From Shewanella polaris (GTDB taxonomy: Bacteria; Pseudomonadota; Gammaproteobacteria; Enterobacterales; Shewanellaceae), in NCBI RefSeq assembly GCF_006385555.1, contig NZ_CP041036.1, positions 3,038,001 through 3,102,000 of the forward strand: a stretch of DNA of 64,000 nucleotides. Direction: 5' to 3'. The notes under the pieces were generated by a model that saw nothing but the letters and a program-made list of their open reading frames with translations, did no database searches and was not told the DNA's origin. Made by a program: the position numbers and the translations under genes. Position 1 is the first letter of the stretch. Every line of letters begins with the position of its first letter. Shown one piece after another: positions 1 to 10,724 of the stretch.

Positions 1-269
1 ACAACCAGCGTTGGCTGTTTGATTCACCTTATCTTCGCTTTCACTCTAGATGTTCGCAACATTCCGTTAATGCAGGTAAAGCCCCTACTGCACCTTTGAA
101 TAATGAATCAAACTCAGTAGTGATTTTTAGCCTGTTGTCAGCAGGAATATTGAGTCTATTGAGAATATCTTGGCTAGTTGAGCTAATTGCACCGCGTTTG
201 TCTTCTCGAATAATTCGCCCAGAATCTTCCACCAACACAATATAATCTTTAACGCTGAACATCAGTCCA
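1..269 (-). pseudogene. C-terminal fragment of a REP-associated (Y1/HUH) transposase
   Basis: This is a decayed partial copy of the intact RAYT-type transposase at 54245-55228: bases 1-268 align with about 54253-54520 at a constant offset and mostly identical sequence. The similarity stops abruptly near 269, just upstream of the codon for the internal MFSVKDY segment, so the catalytic HUH half is missing. The reading frame also carries a premature stop at 41-43, where TGA replaces the CGA arginine codon of the intact copy. The last few codons lie outside the window. A functional transposase is excluded; it is a relic showing that this family has moved within this genome. Confidence 0.9.
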
Positions 270-336
270 ATTGGGATGTTTTAATAACCAATATAGTTAG
301 ATCTTCATATTTTTATCTTGCTTGCAATTGGTGTGA

Positions 337-365
337 TTCAACTTTGAACTTGAGGACGTTGAAGA
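337..365 (+). repeat. 29-bp direct repeat, copy 1
   Basis: This sequence recurs at 990-1018 with a single mismatch, in the same orientation. It contains TGAACTTGAGGACGTTGAAG. The two copies bracket the small membrane-protein gene and the possible attC site. Whether it is a REP-type unit or the scar of an insertion cannot be decided here. Confidence 0.75.
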
Positions 366-436
366 AAATAGCGTGAGCTGGCCATGGATGGCACCACTAA
401 ATTAGGACGCGGCTTCTCACTGCCTATCCTTATTAG

Positions 437-649
437 TTATTTGTTTTTTGCACTCCACTTTCTAAATGTGTGTTTTGTACCCCACTTTCCAGAAATAATC
501 ATGACATAAACACCAATTGTAATTATACCAAACATTAATCCTATGAAAGGCGATGAACTCCCAACGAATATAGACATACCAAGTGAAGTTCCTAAGCATA
601 AGGTTACAGCACCAAGCTGCGCTCGATTTAGTTTATTGTTTAATTTCAT
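437..649 (-). CDS. Small two-helix membrane protein, unknown function
   Basis: No family was recognised. The product is about 70 residues with two hydrophobic stretches (roughly residues 12-30 and 35-53 of the shorter form), predicting a small inner-membrane protein with a basic C-terminal tail ending in KWSAKNK. The start at 649 is chosen over an in-frame ATG at 694 because AGGAGT lies about five bases upstream of it and nothing similar precedes the longer form. A possible attC-like site lies about 45 bases upstream on the same strand, which would fit a captured gene cassette. It sits in an accessory patch between a transposase fragment and a methyltransferase gene. Confidence 0.55.
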   Translation of the reverse strand: MKLNNKLNRAQLGAVTLCLGTSLGMSIFVGSSSPFIGLMFGIITIGVYVMIISGKWGTKHTFRKWSAKNK

Positions 650-692
650 TTTAGACTCCTCATCCGTGAATTTACTGAGAATAATCTTAAAC

Positions 693-752
693 ACATAACG
701 TTTTAGTATTTATGCGTTGCGCTGCTTGCAAGGCATAAATCGCTTGTTAGGC
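693..752 (-). other. Possible integron attC site (lone)
   Basis: Read on the minus strand, this 60-bp segment starts with GCCTAAC, ends with GTTATGT, and contains an inverted repeat ATTTATGC/GCATAAAT at 708-715 and 733-740 around a short asymmetric centre. The layout matches an attC site (R'' RYYYAAC, inner arms, R' close to GTTRRRY), and a small ORF follows the R' end as the first gene of a cassette would. R' deviates at one position, and no integrase or second clear attC is present. Confidence 0.4.
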
Positions 753-1179
753 TTGGCCGATGCCATATCCATATTAATCTGTATATTTTATGCTATAGGA
801 ATTTGCTTTTTAACGGTAGTGGTATTTTGTACAACCTTTCGGCTAATTGTCTGTTCTGATTACACCTTTTAAGGTGAGATTTAAAGTATTTCACTTTCCA
901 TTGACTGATTATTATTTTTATCCTGATAAACTTAACTAACACAAAATGAGATATAAGAGAGTTAATTTTTTGACTCTAAAATGTCCAAGTTCAACTCTGA
1001 ACTTGAGGACGTTGAAGATCAGCTCATATGTATCAGCTAATAAGCATCACCTCCAGAGCTTAACTCGATAAAGTTAACGTTCTTATTTTTCAATTTTTTG
1101 AGCTAGCGTTACTTTTATTCGTTTTATATCAAGTCTACTAGAGATAAAATTCAATATCGGTGGATATAAGGTATTAATA
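753..1179. other. Intergenic stretch with no gene seen
   Basis: AT-rich spacer of about 430 bases. It holds the second copy of the 29-bp direct repeat and the upstream region of the methyltransferase gene. No convincing ORF, RNA gene or clear promoter was seen. Confidence 0.6.
990..1018 (+). repeat. 29-bp direct repeat, copy 2
   Basis: One mismatch to 337-365. In this copy the left part forms a perfect inverted repeat: AAGTTCA at 988-994, ACTC loop, TGAACTT at 999-1005. That palindrome is imperfect in copy 1. The hairpin followed by a conserved tail recalls REP-type units. Confidence 0.75.
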
Positions 1180-2013
1180 ATGCAAAGTTTAATCAATTGG
1201 CAATTGCTACATAAGCGCTTATCTAAAAAAAAGAGACCAGAAAGTGAGTTTCTATTGAATTGGGATGAGTTTGCCGAAATGTATGATGGAATGATCCGTC
1301 TTGAAGCACGTTTTAGCGAACAGCAAGTCGCCTGTATGCCTATTGAAGCAAGTGATACCGTTGTCGATATTGGTTGTGGCCCGGGTCGTTTATCTGTGCC
1401 ATTAGCTCACAGAGCTCGCCAAGTAACGGCTGTGGATGCCTTTCCTAATATGTTAGCCCGCTGTATGAAAAACGCTAAAAATGCAGGTGTTGATAATATC
1501 AAACCGCTATTACAAGATTGGGAAGCTGAAGATGCTTTAGAACAAATAGGCATCCATGATATAGCAATAGCTTCCCGTTCAGTCGGTTTAGCCGATTTAA
1601 AAAAGCTCAATAAAATTGCCAGAAAATATGCCATTATCATCGCATTTGCCAATGCGCCGAGTTTAAAACAGATTCATTTTGAGTTTCTAGAAGGTATGAT
1701 TCCCAATGCTAAAAGAAGCAAAACAACAAAGGACAGAGCATTTAGTTATAACATTACTTACAATATGCTTTACGACATGGGCGCAGAACCAAATGTGTTA
1801 ATCCTTGATGATGGTTTTGAGGCTATCTATAACACCAAGCAAGAAGCCTATGATGATTTAACGTTTATGGGTAATATTCAACAAGATGTTGGGCATCTAT
1901 TTCATCAAAATATTGATAAACATCTTACCGCGACCGAAGATAATCGTTGGAAATTATTTTGTCCCACCCGTTCTTTTGTCATGTGGTGGAAAACCAGTGA
2001 TATAGTGGAATAG
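1180..2013 (+). CDS. Class I SAM-dependent methyltransferase
   Basis: A soluble methyltransferase of 277 residues. The SAM-binding motif I VVDIGCGPGRLS lies around residues 62-73 and is followed by the acidic strand-2 end VTAVDAF, the usual Rossmann-fold layout of small-molecule or protein methyltransferases. The C-terminal half (aromatic-rich, ending FVMWWK) is probably the substrate domain. The substrate cannot be read from sequence. The gene stands alone and converges on the M28 peptidase gene with a shared terminator. The start is the first ATG, with AAGG about eleven bases upstream. Confidence 0.85.
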   Translation: MQSLINWQLLHKRLSKKKRPESEFLLNWDEFAEMYDGMIRLEARFSEQQVACMPIEASDTVVDIGCGPGRLSVPLAHRARQVTAVDAFPNMLARCMKNAKNAGVDNIKPLLQDWEAEDALEQIGIHDIAIASRSVGLADLKKLNKIARKYAIIIAFANAPSLKQIHFEFLEGMIPNAKRSKTTKDRAFSYNITYNMLYDMGAEPNVLILDDGFEAIYNTKQEAYDDLTFMGNIQQDVGHLFHQNIDKHLTATEDNRWKLFCPTRSFVMWWKTSDIVE

Positions 2014-2023
2014 CTAACCCACT

Positions 2024-2053
2024 TATCGTATAAATATTAACATTTATACGATA
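2024..2053. repeat. Perfect 12-bp inverted repeat after the methyltransferase gene
   Basis: TATCGTATAAAT at 2024-2035 and its exact complement at 2042-2053 surround a six-base loop. It lies ten bases after the stop codon and just before the main terminator. No T-run follows, so it may be an mRNA 3' end stabiliser or part of a tandem terminator. Confidence 0.6.
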
Positions 2054-2060
2054 ATACCAA

Positions 2061-2085
2061 AAAGGAGGCTTTCGCCTCCTTTTGC
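2061..2085. terminator. Bidirectional rho-independent terminator
   Basis: AAAGGAGGC and GCCTCCTTT form a nine-base-pair stem with a TTTC loop. A T-run follows on the plus strand and a run of five T follows on the minus strand, so it can serve both the methyltransferase gene and the converging peptidase gene. Confidence 0.85.
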
Positions 2086-2117
2086 TTATCTAATCACTTT
2101 TTAATAGCCAACTGACA

Positions 2118-3698
2118 TTACTTACCGTCTTCCGCTCGACGCTTTTTAAAGTCTGAATCTTCGATCCATTTTGGCCAGTCGTTGTTGTTGGCTAGCTTTT
2201 CAATAATATCGCTGATTAATGCTAAGTCTTGCTCTACCCCGCCTAAATCCCAACTGGCATCGTAGTCATCGGCAGCTTGATGGTACTTGTGGGCGATGTA
2301 GTCTGGGTCGGTGTCGCCTAAACTCATAAACATTAAGCCCGGTACGCCTTGTTGGGCTAAGGCAAAGTGGTCTGAACGGAACATTAAGCCATTTTGTGGA
2401 CGAGGATCGGCTTTTACAGTACGACCTTGCGCTTTGGTAGCATCATCTAAATAAGTTTCAAGCTCTGAGACGCCTTGGCCGTAACGCAAGATGTAATCCA
2501 CGCCCTTGCCGACATTCATGCCGTCGATGTTTAAAAATGACACTAATTGCTTAGTAGGCACTGGTGGATGGGCGGCAAAGTATTGCGCGCCAATAAGGCC
2601 CGTTTCTTCTGCGGTAAAGGCTGCAAACAAAATAGACCGTTTTGGTGCTTTGTTTTGCTGTTTAAAATGACGAGCAAGTTGTAATACCCCAGCGACACCC
2701 GATGCATTATCAACAGCACCGTTATAAATACGGGTCTTGCCATCTTGAACGGTTTTACCTAAATGATCCCAATGAGCGTGCATGACCACCCATTCATCGG
2801 CTTGAGTTGTACCAGGTAATAACCCAGCGACATTATATGAGGTGGCTAATTCTATGGTATTTTTCACCGCTAGATTAGCTTTAAGCTTTAAAGGAATAGA
2901 CTTAAACCCAGCCTTAGCCGCAGTTAATTTTACCTTGTCATAATCTAGCCCTGCTGCCTGAAACACCTTTTGTGCGGTTTGATGTTGAATCCAACCCATA
3001 ACGCCAATGTGTGATTGATTTTTATGTTCGTCAACTAAGGTGTATTTAGTATTGGTGTTGCTGTTTTCTACTACGTTCCAGCCATAAGCTGCTGGTGCAG
3101 TTTCATGCACAATAAACACCGCTTTGGCACCCTGCCTTGCAGCTTCTTCATATTTGTAAGTCCAACGACCATAATAGGTCATGGCATTACCTTTAAAGAT
3201 GGCTGGGTCTTGGGTGGCAAATCCTGGGTCATTGACCAGCATGATCACTGTTTTGCCTTTTACATCGACATTGGCGTAGTCATTCCACTGATATTCTGGC
3301 GCATTAATACCATAGCCAACAAACACTACATCGCTGTTATCTAAACTGACTTGAGGTAACACTTGCTCTGTACGAGCGGTGAAATCAGTGCCGTTTTTAA
3401 ACACTACATCACCCATAGTCAGTTGCATTGTTTGATCGGCAGTAATTTTCGCCATTGGCACAGCTTGACGGTAACTGTCACCAAAACCTGGGGCAAGTCC
3501 CATCGCTTTGTATGCACTTTCTAAATACTCAACTGTCAGCTTTTCACCATGGGACAATGGCCCACGCCCTTCAAACTCATCACTCGCGAGGGTTTGTACA
3601 TCTTGACGGTAGGTTTTTTGATCAAATTGAAATGGCGTAGCATTTACGCTTGGTAGCAAAAACACACCAAACACGGCCAACAAACGAAAAGTATTCAC
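2118..3698 (-). CDS. Exported M28-family metallopeptidase (aminopeptidase type)
   Basis: A periplasmic or secreted zinc peptidase of 526 residues. The N-terminus has a Sec signal peptide ending about residue 20 (SVNA-TP). A PA-like insert occupies the middle third, and the M28 catalytic domain follows with HAHWDHLG, the bridging aspartate in VDNASG, the glutamate pair in TAEETG, NIDG, and a late histidine in KYHQ. These are the expected di-zinc ligands and general base of M28 aminopeptidases. It probably trims peptides for nutrition. It is a single gene upstream of the shared terminator; the exact specificity is unknown. Confidence 0.93.
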   Translation of the reverse strand: MNTFRLLAVFGVFLLPSVNATPFQFDQKTYRQDVQTLASDEFEGRGPLSHGEKLTVEYLESAYKAMGLAPGFGDSYRQAVPMAKITADQTMQLTMGDVVFKNGTDFTARTEQVLPQVSLDNSDVVFVGYGINAPEYQWNDYANVDVKGKTVIMLVNDPGFATQDPAIFKGNAMTYYGRWTYKYEEAARQGAKAVFIVHETAPAAYGWNVVENSNTNTKYTLVDEHKNQSHIGVMGWIQHQTAQKVFQAAGLDYDKVKLTAAKAGFKSIPLKLKANLAVKNTIELATSYNVAGLLPGTTQADEWVVMHAHWDHLGKTVQDGKTRIYNGAVDNASGVAGVLQLARHFKQQNKAPKRSILFAAFTAEETGLIGAQYFAAHPPVPTKQLVSFLNIDGMNVGKGVDYILRYGQGVSELETYLDDATKAQGRTVKADPRPQNGLMFRSDHFALAQQGVPGLMFMSLGDTDPDYIAHKYHQAADDYDASWDLGGVEQDLALISDIIEKLANNNDWPKWIEDSDFKKRRAEDGK

Positions 3699-3847
3699 AG
3701 ACTACATCCTTTGTTAATAACTAGAAAAATCATTGTAACAGCAAGCTTACAAAGGGAAAGCAGCAAAATGTAACGGGATAATAAGCGAACGTGTTGCTCA
3801 TGAAATAACCAATAAAGACCAGATATTAACACAAGCCCAAGGATGCT

Positions 3848-5305
3848 TTAAAAAAGCGGCAAACTTATCCCTTGCTGCCCTGCTTGCCCTAAATAACGTT
3901 TGTCTATCCATAAGCCGATAGCGGCAACTAATACGTCATCATAAAAAACCAATGGGATTTGCTGGCGACGCCAAGGTGGGATATTACATTCTTGCCACAG
4001 TTTTTTTAACTCACGCGGTTTTTGACGTTGTGATGTGGCAAATTGCGGATAACATTTTATAGAGCCAACAGCGCCAAAGCATATCGTGATGTTGCTGTTA
4101 GTTGGCGGAAAAGCTAATAAAGGTATATCAGCAGATGTTTGTTGGCTTAAATGATATTGATGCTGGCCGATTTCACACATCATATCTGCCTTATCGCCAT
4201 TAACTAGGCTGATAAAGTCAGCCGTTAATTGGCTAGAGGGTGGCGTTTCAAGCTCACTGTTTTTGAGTACGTATGCCACACGGGCAAAACGCTTAACGTG
4301 ATATTCGCCCCATTGAATGGTCACATTAGCATCATCTTTGGCAGCTAAAAGCTGTGACAGTATCTGCTGTAGTTGCGCTTGCGAAGGTAAACTAACGCCA
4401 CAATGAATTAAATAACCACGAAACAGTAATGCTTGCCAAGCGGCACTCAATTGACCAAACCCATTGAGCTTAAACCCGCTTGATTCGGTCATTAATGCGT
4501 TTTCATCACTGGCCAATACTAGCCATTGAGGTAAGCGATGACTGACTTCATCATCAACAATGTGTTGTTGCTCAGCACACAATGCCGCACTTCTCGCTGC
4601 TGTGATGGCAATACTGGGCCAACGCTGCTTTAAACGCGGAATAATATCTAAACGGAGAAAGTTACGGTCATAACTGTTGTCTTGATTACTTTCATCTTCA
4701 ATGTGAGTTAAGTGGTATTGAACGGAAAATTGCTCTATTTGATCACGGCTTATTGATAATAACGGCCGAAGTAACCAAGACTGTTTATACGCTTGCATAA
4801 CGCCCATTGCCGCCAATCCTTTTGGCCCCTGGCCTCGTTTTAGCGCCAGCAATAGCGTTTCGAGTTGGTCATCTTGGTGATGGGCAGTTAGCAAAATGTC
4901 ACCAGGATTAAGGTAACGATCAAATGCTTGATAACGAGCGTCGCGAGCCTGTGCCTCAAGACTTTGTCTGGGGCCTTTATCAACGTTAACTCGTTCTACT
5001 TGCAGTGGTAATTGGTAATGCCCTGCTCGGGTGACACAATGTTGTACCCAAGTGTCGGCATTTGCACTAAGCCCATGGTGAACATGAATAAGCAGGCAAG
5101 CAATATGTGGGTGTTTTTGCGCAAATACACTTAACCCATACGCCAGCACCTCTGAGTCAACTCCGCCACTGTAAGCCAGTACTAACTTAGGCGATGATTC
5201 ATCTTTAACTACACTCATTTGGTAAAGAGGTAATACAGCTTGTTCGAGCAAACTTAACAGTTGTTGTGCACTCATTTGCTCTGATAACGAAGACTTTTCA
5301 ATCAT
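3848..5305 (-). CDS. tilS: tRNA(Ile)-lysidine synthetase TilS
   Basis: It attaches lysine to cytidine 34 of the CAU-anticodon tRNA(Ile), changing its codon from AUG to AUA. The PP-loop SGGVDS is at residues 46-51, and HHQDDQLETLLL with the RGQGPKGLAAM segment is typical of TilS. The 485 residues allow the N-terminal catalytic domain plus the substrate-binding and TilS C-terminal domains (C-terminal sequence RELKKLWQECNIPPWRRQQIP). It is the last gene of the large operon, nine bases after dnaE. In E. coli accA lies between dnaE and tilS; here it does not. Confidence 0.97.
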   Translation of the reverse strand: MIEKSSLSEQMSAQQLLSLLEQAVLPLYQMSVVKDESSPKLVLAYSGGVDSEVLAYGLSVFAQKHPHIACLLIHVHHGLSANADTWVQHCVTRAGHYQLPLQVERVNVDKGPRQSLEAQARDARYQAFDRYLNPGDILLTAHHQDDQLETLLLALKRGQGPKGLAAMGVMQAYKQSWLLRPLLSISRDQIEQFSVQYHLTHIEDESNQDNSYDRNFLRLDIIPRLKQRWPSIAITAARSAALCAEQQHIVDDEVSHRLPQWLVLASDENALMTESSGFKLNGFGQLSAAWQALLFRGYLIHCGVSLPSQAQLQQILSQLLAAKDDANVTIQWGEYHVKRFARVAYVLKNSELETPPSSQLTADFISLVNGDKADMMCEIGQHQYHLSQQTSADIPLLAFPPTNSNITICFGAVGSIKCYPQFATSQRQKPRELKKLWQECNIPPWRRQQIPLVFYDDVLVAAIGLWIDKRYLGQAGQQGISLPLF

Positions 5306-5314
5306 GATGATCGC

Positions 5315-8300
5315 CTAATTAAACACGATTTTGACGTTGGTTGAACCAAGCATACTTTCTAGCGCTAGCATTAATTCATCACTAGGGTTCACTCGCCATT
5401 CTTCACCTAACATGATTTTGCCACTGGCTTGTTGTTTGGTGTAGTTAATCACAACAGGCACGGCGCCATTACGCCACGGTGTTAATGTTTGTTCAAAGGT
5501 TTCTAGCCAATCAGGGGTGACATCATCGCCATGAACGTTGATTTCTACCGCTTTGGCAAAGTGACTGCGCGCTTCACCAATTTCAATGATATTGCGCGCG
5601 TTCATGCGATTGCCGCCAGAAAAATCATCAAAGCTGACATCACCTTCACAAATAAGAATGCGATCTTTTTCAAGCATGTGGCCAAACTTTTCAAACGGTT
5701 CGGTAAATAACATCACTTCTAAACGGGCACTTTTATCATCTAACGTGACTAAACCCATTTTTGAGCCACGCTTAGTGATCATGACTCGCGTAGCCACCAC
5801 TAATCCCGCCGCTTTAACGGTTTTACCGCGCTCGGTTGGGTGAATGTCTTTTAAGCGGCCATTAGTGTATTGCTTAAGTTCTTTTAAATACTGGTTGATA
5901 GGATGACCAGTAAGATAAAGCCCTAAGGTTTCACGCTCACCTTCTAGCCAAATTTTATCTGGCCATGGTGTACATTGAACAAAGTTTTGCTTACTGTCTT
6001 CAGGCTCACTATTGAGCAAACCAAACATGTCATGCTGACCAATGGCTTCTGCTTTTGCGTGTTGTGCTGCGGCACTAATAGCCTCTGGCAAGGTTGCCAT
6101 CATTGATGCGCGATGCGGCCCTAACGTGTCTAAGGCGCCCGCTAAAATCAATTTTTCGATCACTCGTTTGTTGAGCTTTTTCAAATCCACACGGGCACAA
6201 AAATCAAATAAGTCGGTAAATGGACTGTCTTTACGTGCTTCTAAAATTGATTCTACAGGGCCTTCACCCACACCTTTAATCGCACCAATACCGTAAACAA
6301 TATTAAGGTCATCATCGACAGTAAATTTAAATAAGCCTTTGTTCACGTCTGGCGGAATTAACGGTAAGCCCATGCGCTCACATTCATCTACCAAGGTGAC
6401 AATTTTATCGGTGTTGTCCATGTCGGCAGACATTACCGCGGCCATAAACTGCGATGGGAAATGGGTTTTTAACCACAGGGTTTGATACGACACCAAAGCA
6501 TAGGCAGCTGAATGCGATTTGTTAAAACCGTAACCAGCAAATTTTTCTACTAAATCGAAGATCTTCATCGACAAGTCGCCATCGATGCCGTTATTAATAG
6601 CCCCTTCTTTAAAGGTGCCACGCTGCTTGGCCATTTCTTCAGGTTTTTTCTTACCCATTGCACGACGCAGCATATCTGCGCCGCCTAGGGTGTAACCTGA
6701 CAATACCTGAGCAATTTGCATCACCTGCTCTTGGTACAAAATAATACCGTAGGTGGGTGCTAGCAGCTCTTTTAAAGACTCATGCTGATATTCAGCATCG
6801 GGATATGAAACTTCTTCACGGCCATGCTTACGCTCAATAAAGTTGTCAACCATGCCTGACTGCAAAGGACCTGGGCGGAACAGTGCTACCAGTGCAATCA
6901 TGTCTTCGAAACAATCAGGTTGCAGACGTTTAATTAAGTCTTTCATACCACGAGATTCGAGCTGGAATACCGCGGTGGTTTCGTAGCGCTGCAATAATCT
7001 AAAACAGGCAGGATCAGCAAGTGGAATAGCTTCGATACGTACGGGTTCTTTACCTTCTTTAATTTGGCGCGGATTAATCATCTGCAACGCCCAATCAATA
7101 ATGGTTAAGGTACGTAAGCCCAAGAAATCGAACTTAACCAAACCCGCAGTTTCTACATCGTTTTTATCAAACTGAGTAACAGGGTTTAAGCCTTCGGCGT
7201 CGCAATATAAAGGCGCGAAATCTGTAATTCGGGTGGGGGCAATTACCACACCACCGGCATGCTTACCCGCGTTACGTGTCACACCTTCTAAACGGCGACA
7301 CATGTCGATAAGCTCTTTAACGTCTTCATCACCGTCATAGGCTTCAGGAAGCGCGGGTTCAACTTCAAAGGCTTTAGCCAATGTCATCCCTGGTTCAGCG
7401 GGGATTAATTTGGTTAGACGTTCAACAAAGCCATATGGATGACCTAATACGCGGCCAACATCTCGTACCACAGCTTTTGCTGCCATGGTACCAAAGGTAA
7501 TAATTTGCGATACCGCTTCACGGCCATAGAGTTCAGCGACATGATCAATTACCTCGTCACGGCGGTCCATACAAAAGTCGACGTCGAAATCGGGCATCGA
7601 TACTCGTTCAGGGTTCAAGAAACGCTCGAACAGTAAGTCATATTCAAGTGGGTCTAAATCAGTAATTTTTAGTGCGTATGCCACTAACGAACCCGCACCA
7701 GAACCACGACCTGGACCGACTGGAATATCGTTGTCTTTACCCCACTGAATAAACTCCATCACAATAAGGAAGTAACCTGGGAAACCCATTTGGTTAATCA
7801 CTTTCAGTTCAATCTCGAGACGTTCGTCATACTCTGGCCGTTTCTCGAGGCGAACTTGCGGATCAGGGAATAAAAATTCGAGACGTTCTTCTAAGCCTTT
7901 TTCTGAGGCAGTAACTAAGAAGTCTTCTATCGATAAATCGCCGGTCGGGAAATTAGGTAAAAAGTATTCATGTAAACGAATAGTGACGTTACAGCGCTTA
8001 GCAATTTCGACACTATTTTGAATGGCCGATGGAATATCGGCAAACAAGGCGATCATCTCGTCTTCGGTGCGCAGGTATTGTTGATCGCTGTAGGTTTTAG
8101 GACGTCGTGGGTCGACTAAGGTAAAACCATCATGAATAGCGACACGAATTTCATGTGCTTCAAAATCATCTTGTTTTAAAAATACCACTTGGTTAGTGGC
8201 GACAACAGGCAACCCTTTTTCCGATGCTAGCTCAACCGCCATGTGCAAATAGCGTTCTTCATGTGCACGACCAGTACGGATAAGCTCTATATAATAACGA

Positions 8301-8791
8301 TCTTCAAAATGTTGTTGATAAAAAGTAATCAGTGACTCAACTTGATGTTGATTGCCTTTTAGTAATGCCTTACCGACGTCACCATCTTTGGCGCCTGAAA
8401 GAATGATCAAACCACGGTTAAATTTGATTAGCCAGTCTTGATCTATCACAACTCTATTATCGACATGTCCACGAAGATAGGCTTCACTGATCAATTGAGT
8501 CAGATTTTGATAGCCCTCGTTATCCATGGCAATAATGGTTAAGGCACAAAATTCTTTCTCAAAACCTGGGGTTTGCACCCAAAAATCGGCACCTACAATG
8601 GGTTTAATACCAGCATTATTACAAGCTCCATAAAACTTTACCAAACCGCAGAAGTTGTTTTGATCGGTTAATGCTATCGCGGCCATCCCCTGATTTTCAG
8701 CGGCGGCAATGATAGGTTTCACTTTGGCAACGCCATCTGACATTGAATAATCACTGTGGACACGCAAATGAACAAAACGAGGATCGGACAT
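5315..8791 (-). CDS. dnaE: DNA polymerase III alpha subunit
   Basis: The replicative polymerase of the holoenzyme, 1158 residues, full length for the proteobacterial DnaE1 type. An N-terminal PHP domain begins at [15 protein letters not shown]. The catalytic palm carries PDFDVDF around residue 400 with its aspartates intact, then the fingers and helix-hairpin-helix region ([14 protein letters not shown]), and a C-terminal OB fold ([21 protein letters not shown]). It follows rnhB in the superoperon after about 110 bases and is followed directly by tilS. Confidence 0.99.
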   Translation of the reverse strand: MSDPRFVHLRVHSDYSMSDGVAKVKPIIAAAENQGMAAIALTDQNNFCGLVKFYGACNNAGIKPIVGADFWVQTPGFEKEFCALTIIAMDNEGYQNLTQLISEAYLRGHVDNRVVIDQDWLIKFNRGLIILSGAKDGDVGKALLKGNQHQVESLITFYQQHFEDRYYIELIRTGRAHEERYLHMAVELASEKGLPVVATNQVVFLKQDDFEAHEIRVAIHDGFTLVDPRRPKTYSDQQYLRTEDEMIALFADIPSAIQNSVEIAKRCNVTIRLHEYFLPNFPTGDLSIEDFLVTASEKGLEERLEFLFPDPQVRLEKRPEYDERLEIELKVINQMGFPGYFLIVMEFIQWGKDNDIPVGPGRGSGAGSLVAYALKITDLDPLEYDLLFERFLNPERVSMPDFDVDFCMDRRDEVIDHVAELYGREAVSQIITFGTMAAKAVVRDVGRVLGHPYGFVERLTKLIPAEPGMTLAKAFEVEPALPEAYDGDEDVKELIDMCRRLEGVTRNAGKHAGGVVIAPTRITDFAPLYCDAEGLNPVTQFDKNDVETAGLVKFDFLGLRTLTIIDWALQMINPRQIKEGKEPVRIEAIPLADPACFRLLQRYETTAVFQLESRGMKDLIKRLQPDCFEDMIALVALFRPGPLQSGMVDNFIERKHGREEVSYPDAEYQHESLKELLAPTYGIILYQEQVMQIAQVLSGYTLGGADMLRRAMGKKKPEEMAKQRGTFKEGAINNGIDGDLSMKIFDLVEKFAGYGFNKSHSAAYALVSYQTLWLKTHFPSQFMAAVMSADMDNTDKIVTLVDECERMGLPLIPPDVNKGLFKFTVDDDLNIVYGIGAIKGVGEGPVESILEARKDSPFTDLFDFCARVDLKKLNKRVIEKLILAGALDTLGPHRASMMATLPEAISAAAQHAKAEAIGQHDMFGLLNSEPEDSKQNFVQCTPWPDKIWLEGERETLGLYLTGHPINQYLKELKQYTNGRLKDIHPTERGKTVKAAGLVVATRVMITKRGSKMGLVTLDDKSARLEVMLFTEPFEKFGHMLEKDRILICEGDVSFDDFSGGNRMNARNIIEIGEARSHFAKAVEINVHGDDVTPDWLETFEQTLTPWRNGAVPVVINYTKQQASGKIMLGEEWRVNPSDELMLALESMLGSTNVKIVFN

Positions 8792-8901
8792 AGATTATTT
8801 TTTCTTCGAAAAAGATGAATGAAACAACACGAAAATGCGGGATTTAGACTAGCAAACTAAGCGACGTTATCCAATGATTAAGTCGTTTAATCTTGGTCTT
8901 A

Positions 8902-9549
8902 TTACAAGGTATCCTGAAGCAAAATACGTTCTGCAACAGGTTTAAAACTTTTACGATGCTCAGGTAACACACCATACAAGGCTAATGCTTCAAAATGTGC
9001 CTTGGTTGGATAACCTTTGTGTTTAGCAAAGCCATATTGTGGATATTGACTGTCTAACGTATCCATCTCTGCATCTCGAGTCACTTTAGCAATAATTGAT
9101 GCGGCGCTGATGGCGGCAACTAATCCATCGCCTTTTATAATTGCATGGCTAGCAATACCAAACTCTGGCACCCGATTACCATCTACCAATACTCGTTCAG
9201 GTAAAATAGATAATCCAGCCACTGCGCGCTGCATTGCCAACATAGTGGCATGCAAAATATTCAGCTCATCAATTTCAGCCGGACTCGCTCGGCCAACACT
9301 CACACTTAACGCATTATCCATAATCTGTTGATACAAAGCATTACGACGTTTTTCACTGAGTTTTTTAGAATCGTTAAGGCCTACTATCGGTTTACTCGGG
9401 TCTAATATCACCGCAGCAGTCACCACATCGCCAACTAATGGACCACGTCCAACTTCATCAACACCAGCAACTTGCCCATGTGAAATAATGGCAACTTGTT
9501 CAGGAGTAATATTTTTTATCACGACGGGTAATGCGTTAATAGAAGTCAT
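8902..9549 (-). CDS. rnhB: Ribonuclease HII
   Basis: It cleaves RNA in RNA-DNA hybrids and starts removal of misincorporated ribonucleotides from DNA. The active site begins with DEVGRG at residues 31-36, followed by [17 protein letters not shown] and the [13 protein letters not shown] helix, all diagnostic of RNase HII. Its 215 residues are normal for the family, with a slightly extended N-terminus. It lies between lpxB and dnaE, 18 bases downstream of lpxB, as in many gammaproteobacteria. Confidence 0.98.
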   Translation of the reverse strand: MTSINALPVVIKNITPEQVAIISHGQVAGVDEVGRGPLVGDVVTAAVILDPSKPIVGLNDSKKLSEKRRNALYQQIMDNALSVSVGRASPAEIDELNILHATMLAMQRAVAGLSILPERVLVDGNRVPEFGIASHAIIKGDGLVAAISAASIIAKVTRDAEMDTLDSQYPQYGFAKHKGYPTKAHFEALALYGVLPEHRKSFKPVAERILLQDTL

Positions 9550-9567
9550 TCGTTTTATCCTACAGCA

Positions 9568-10716
9568 CTAAGATGTTTCAATTAGCGCAACTACAGCATC
9601 AGCTGCACGTTCACTGGCATTGCACTTAAGTAACTGATGTAATTTTTCAAAGCGAGCATTTAGTGGCGCAAAATCTTGATTGAGTTGCTTGATCACTGCA
9701 TCGGCAATTAACTGTGGCTGGCAATTAGCTTGCATCAGTTCTGGCACTATGGTTTCGTTAGCCAGTAGATTAGGCAACGAAAAGTTTTTAATTTTCATCA
9801 TCCGGATACCTATTGCATAGGTAATCTGGCTGACACGATACGACACCACCATAGGACGTTTTACTAACATAGCCTCTAACGTCGCGGTGCCAGATGCCAA
9901 TAAAATACAATCCGCAGCAGCCATCACTTCGCGAGATTGCCCTTCAATAATAGTGACGTCTAAATCGGGAGCAAACTCCTCAAGCGCAGCAATAAATTGT
10001 TGACGACGAGCATCATTAACCACTGGAGTGACAAATTTAATATCTGGATAAGCTTGTTTGACCAATTGAGCCGCTTTGACAAACGGTTCTGCCAATTGCT
10101 TTAGCTCTCCGCCTCTGGACCCTGGTAATATCGCTAAGTATTCAGCATTAGGATCTAATCCTAATAACTGCCGAGCAACCAGCTTATCACTGTGCATCGG
10201 AATGTCGTCTGCAAGTGTATGCCCTACAAAAGTACAAGGCACTTGATGTTGGTCGTAAAACGCTTTCTCAAACGGCAATAACGACAACACCATATTAGTG
10301 GCTTTAGCAATTTTAAATATACGTTTTGGACGCCAAGCCCAAACTGACGGGCTGACATAATGGACTGTTTTGATCCCTTTGGCTTTTAATTTAAGCTCTA
10401 GGCCAATGTTAAAATCGGGCGCATCAATACCAATAAAACAGTCTGGCGCTAATTCCGTAATTTGTTCCACTAAGCTTGAACGAATATGCAGCAGTCGTGG
10501 TAAATGTGATAACACCTCGACTAATCCCATAATCGAAAGCTCTTCCATTGGAAATAAACTTTCAAACCCAAGCGCTTGCATACGAGGGCCACCAATGCCA
10601 ATAAAGCGCGCATCTGGATAGCGTTGTTTAAGTGAATTAACTAAACCGGCACCTAAAATATCGCCGGAGATTTCTCCGGCGACAATGGCAAATACTTTTT
10701 GAGAAGTGTGAGTCAT
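9568..10716 (-). CDS. lpxB: Lipid-A-disaccharide synthase
   Basis: A GT19 glycosyltransferase that joins UDP-2,3-diacylglucosamine and lipid X to give the tetraacyl disaccharide of lipid A at the inner membrane. Motifs include [13 protein letters not shown] at residues 13-25, FIGIGGPRM, the [12 protein letters not shown] segment and [10 protein letters not shown], with [11 protein letters not shown] near the sugar-nucleotide site. Its 382 residues match the family. It follows lpxA by nine bases, so the two are probably translated from one message. Confidence 0.99.
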   Translation of the reverse strand: MTHTSQKVFAIVAGEISGDILGAGLVNSLKQRYPDARFIGIGGPRMQALGFESLFPMEELSIMGLVEVLSHLPRLLHIRSSLVEQITELAPDCFIGIDAPDFNIGLELKLKAKGIKTVHYVSPSVWAWRPKRIFKIAKATNMVLSLLPFEKAFYDQHQVPCTFVGHTLADDIPMHSDKLVARQLLGLDPNAEYLAILPGSRGGELKQLAEPFVKAAQLVKQAYPDIKFVTPVVNDARRQQFIAALEEFAPDLDVTIIEGQSREVMAAADCILLASGTATLEAMLVKRPMVVSYRVSQITYAIGIRMMKIKNFSLPNLLANETIVPELMQANCQPQLIADAVIKQLNQDFAPLNARFEKLHQLLKCNASERAADAVVALIETS

Positions 10717-10724
10717 TATGTCTT

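Noticed and set aside
5586..6296. Two plus-strand frames opposite dnaE
   Set aside because: They are antisense shadows of a highly conserved gene with biased codon use.
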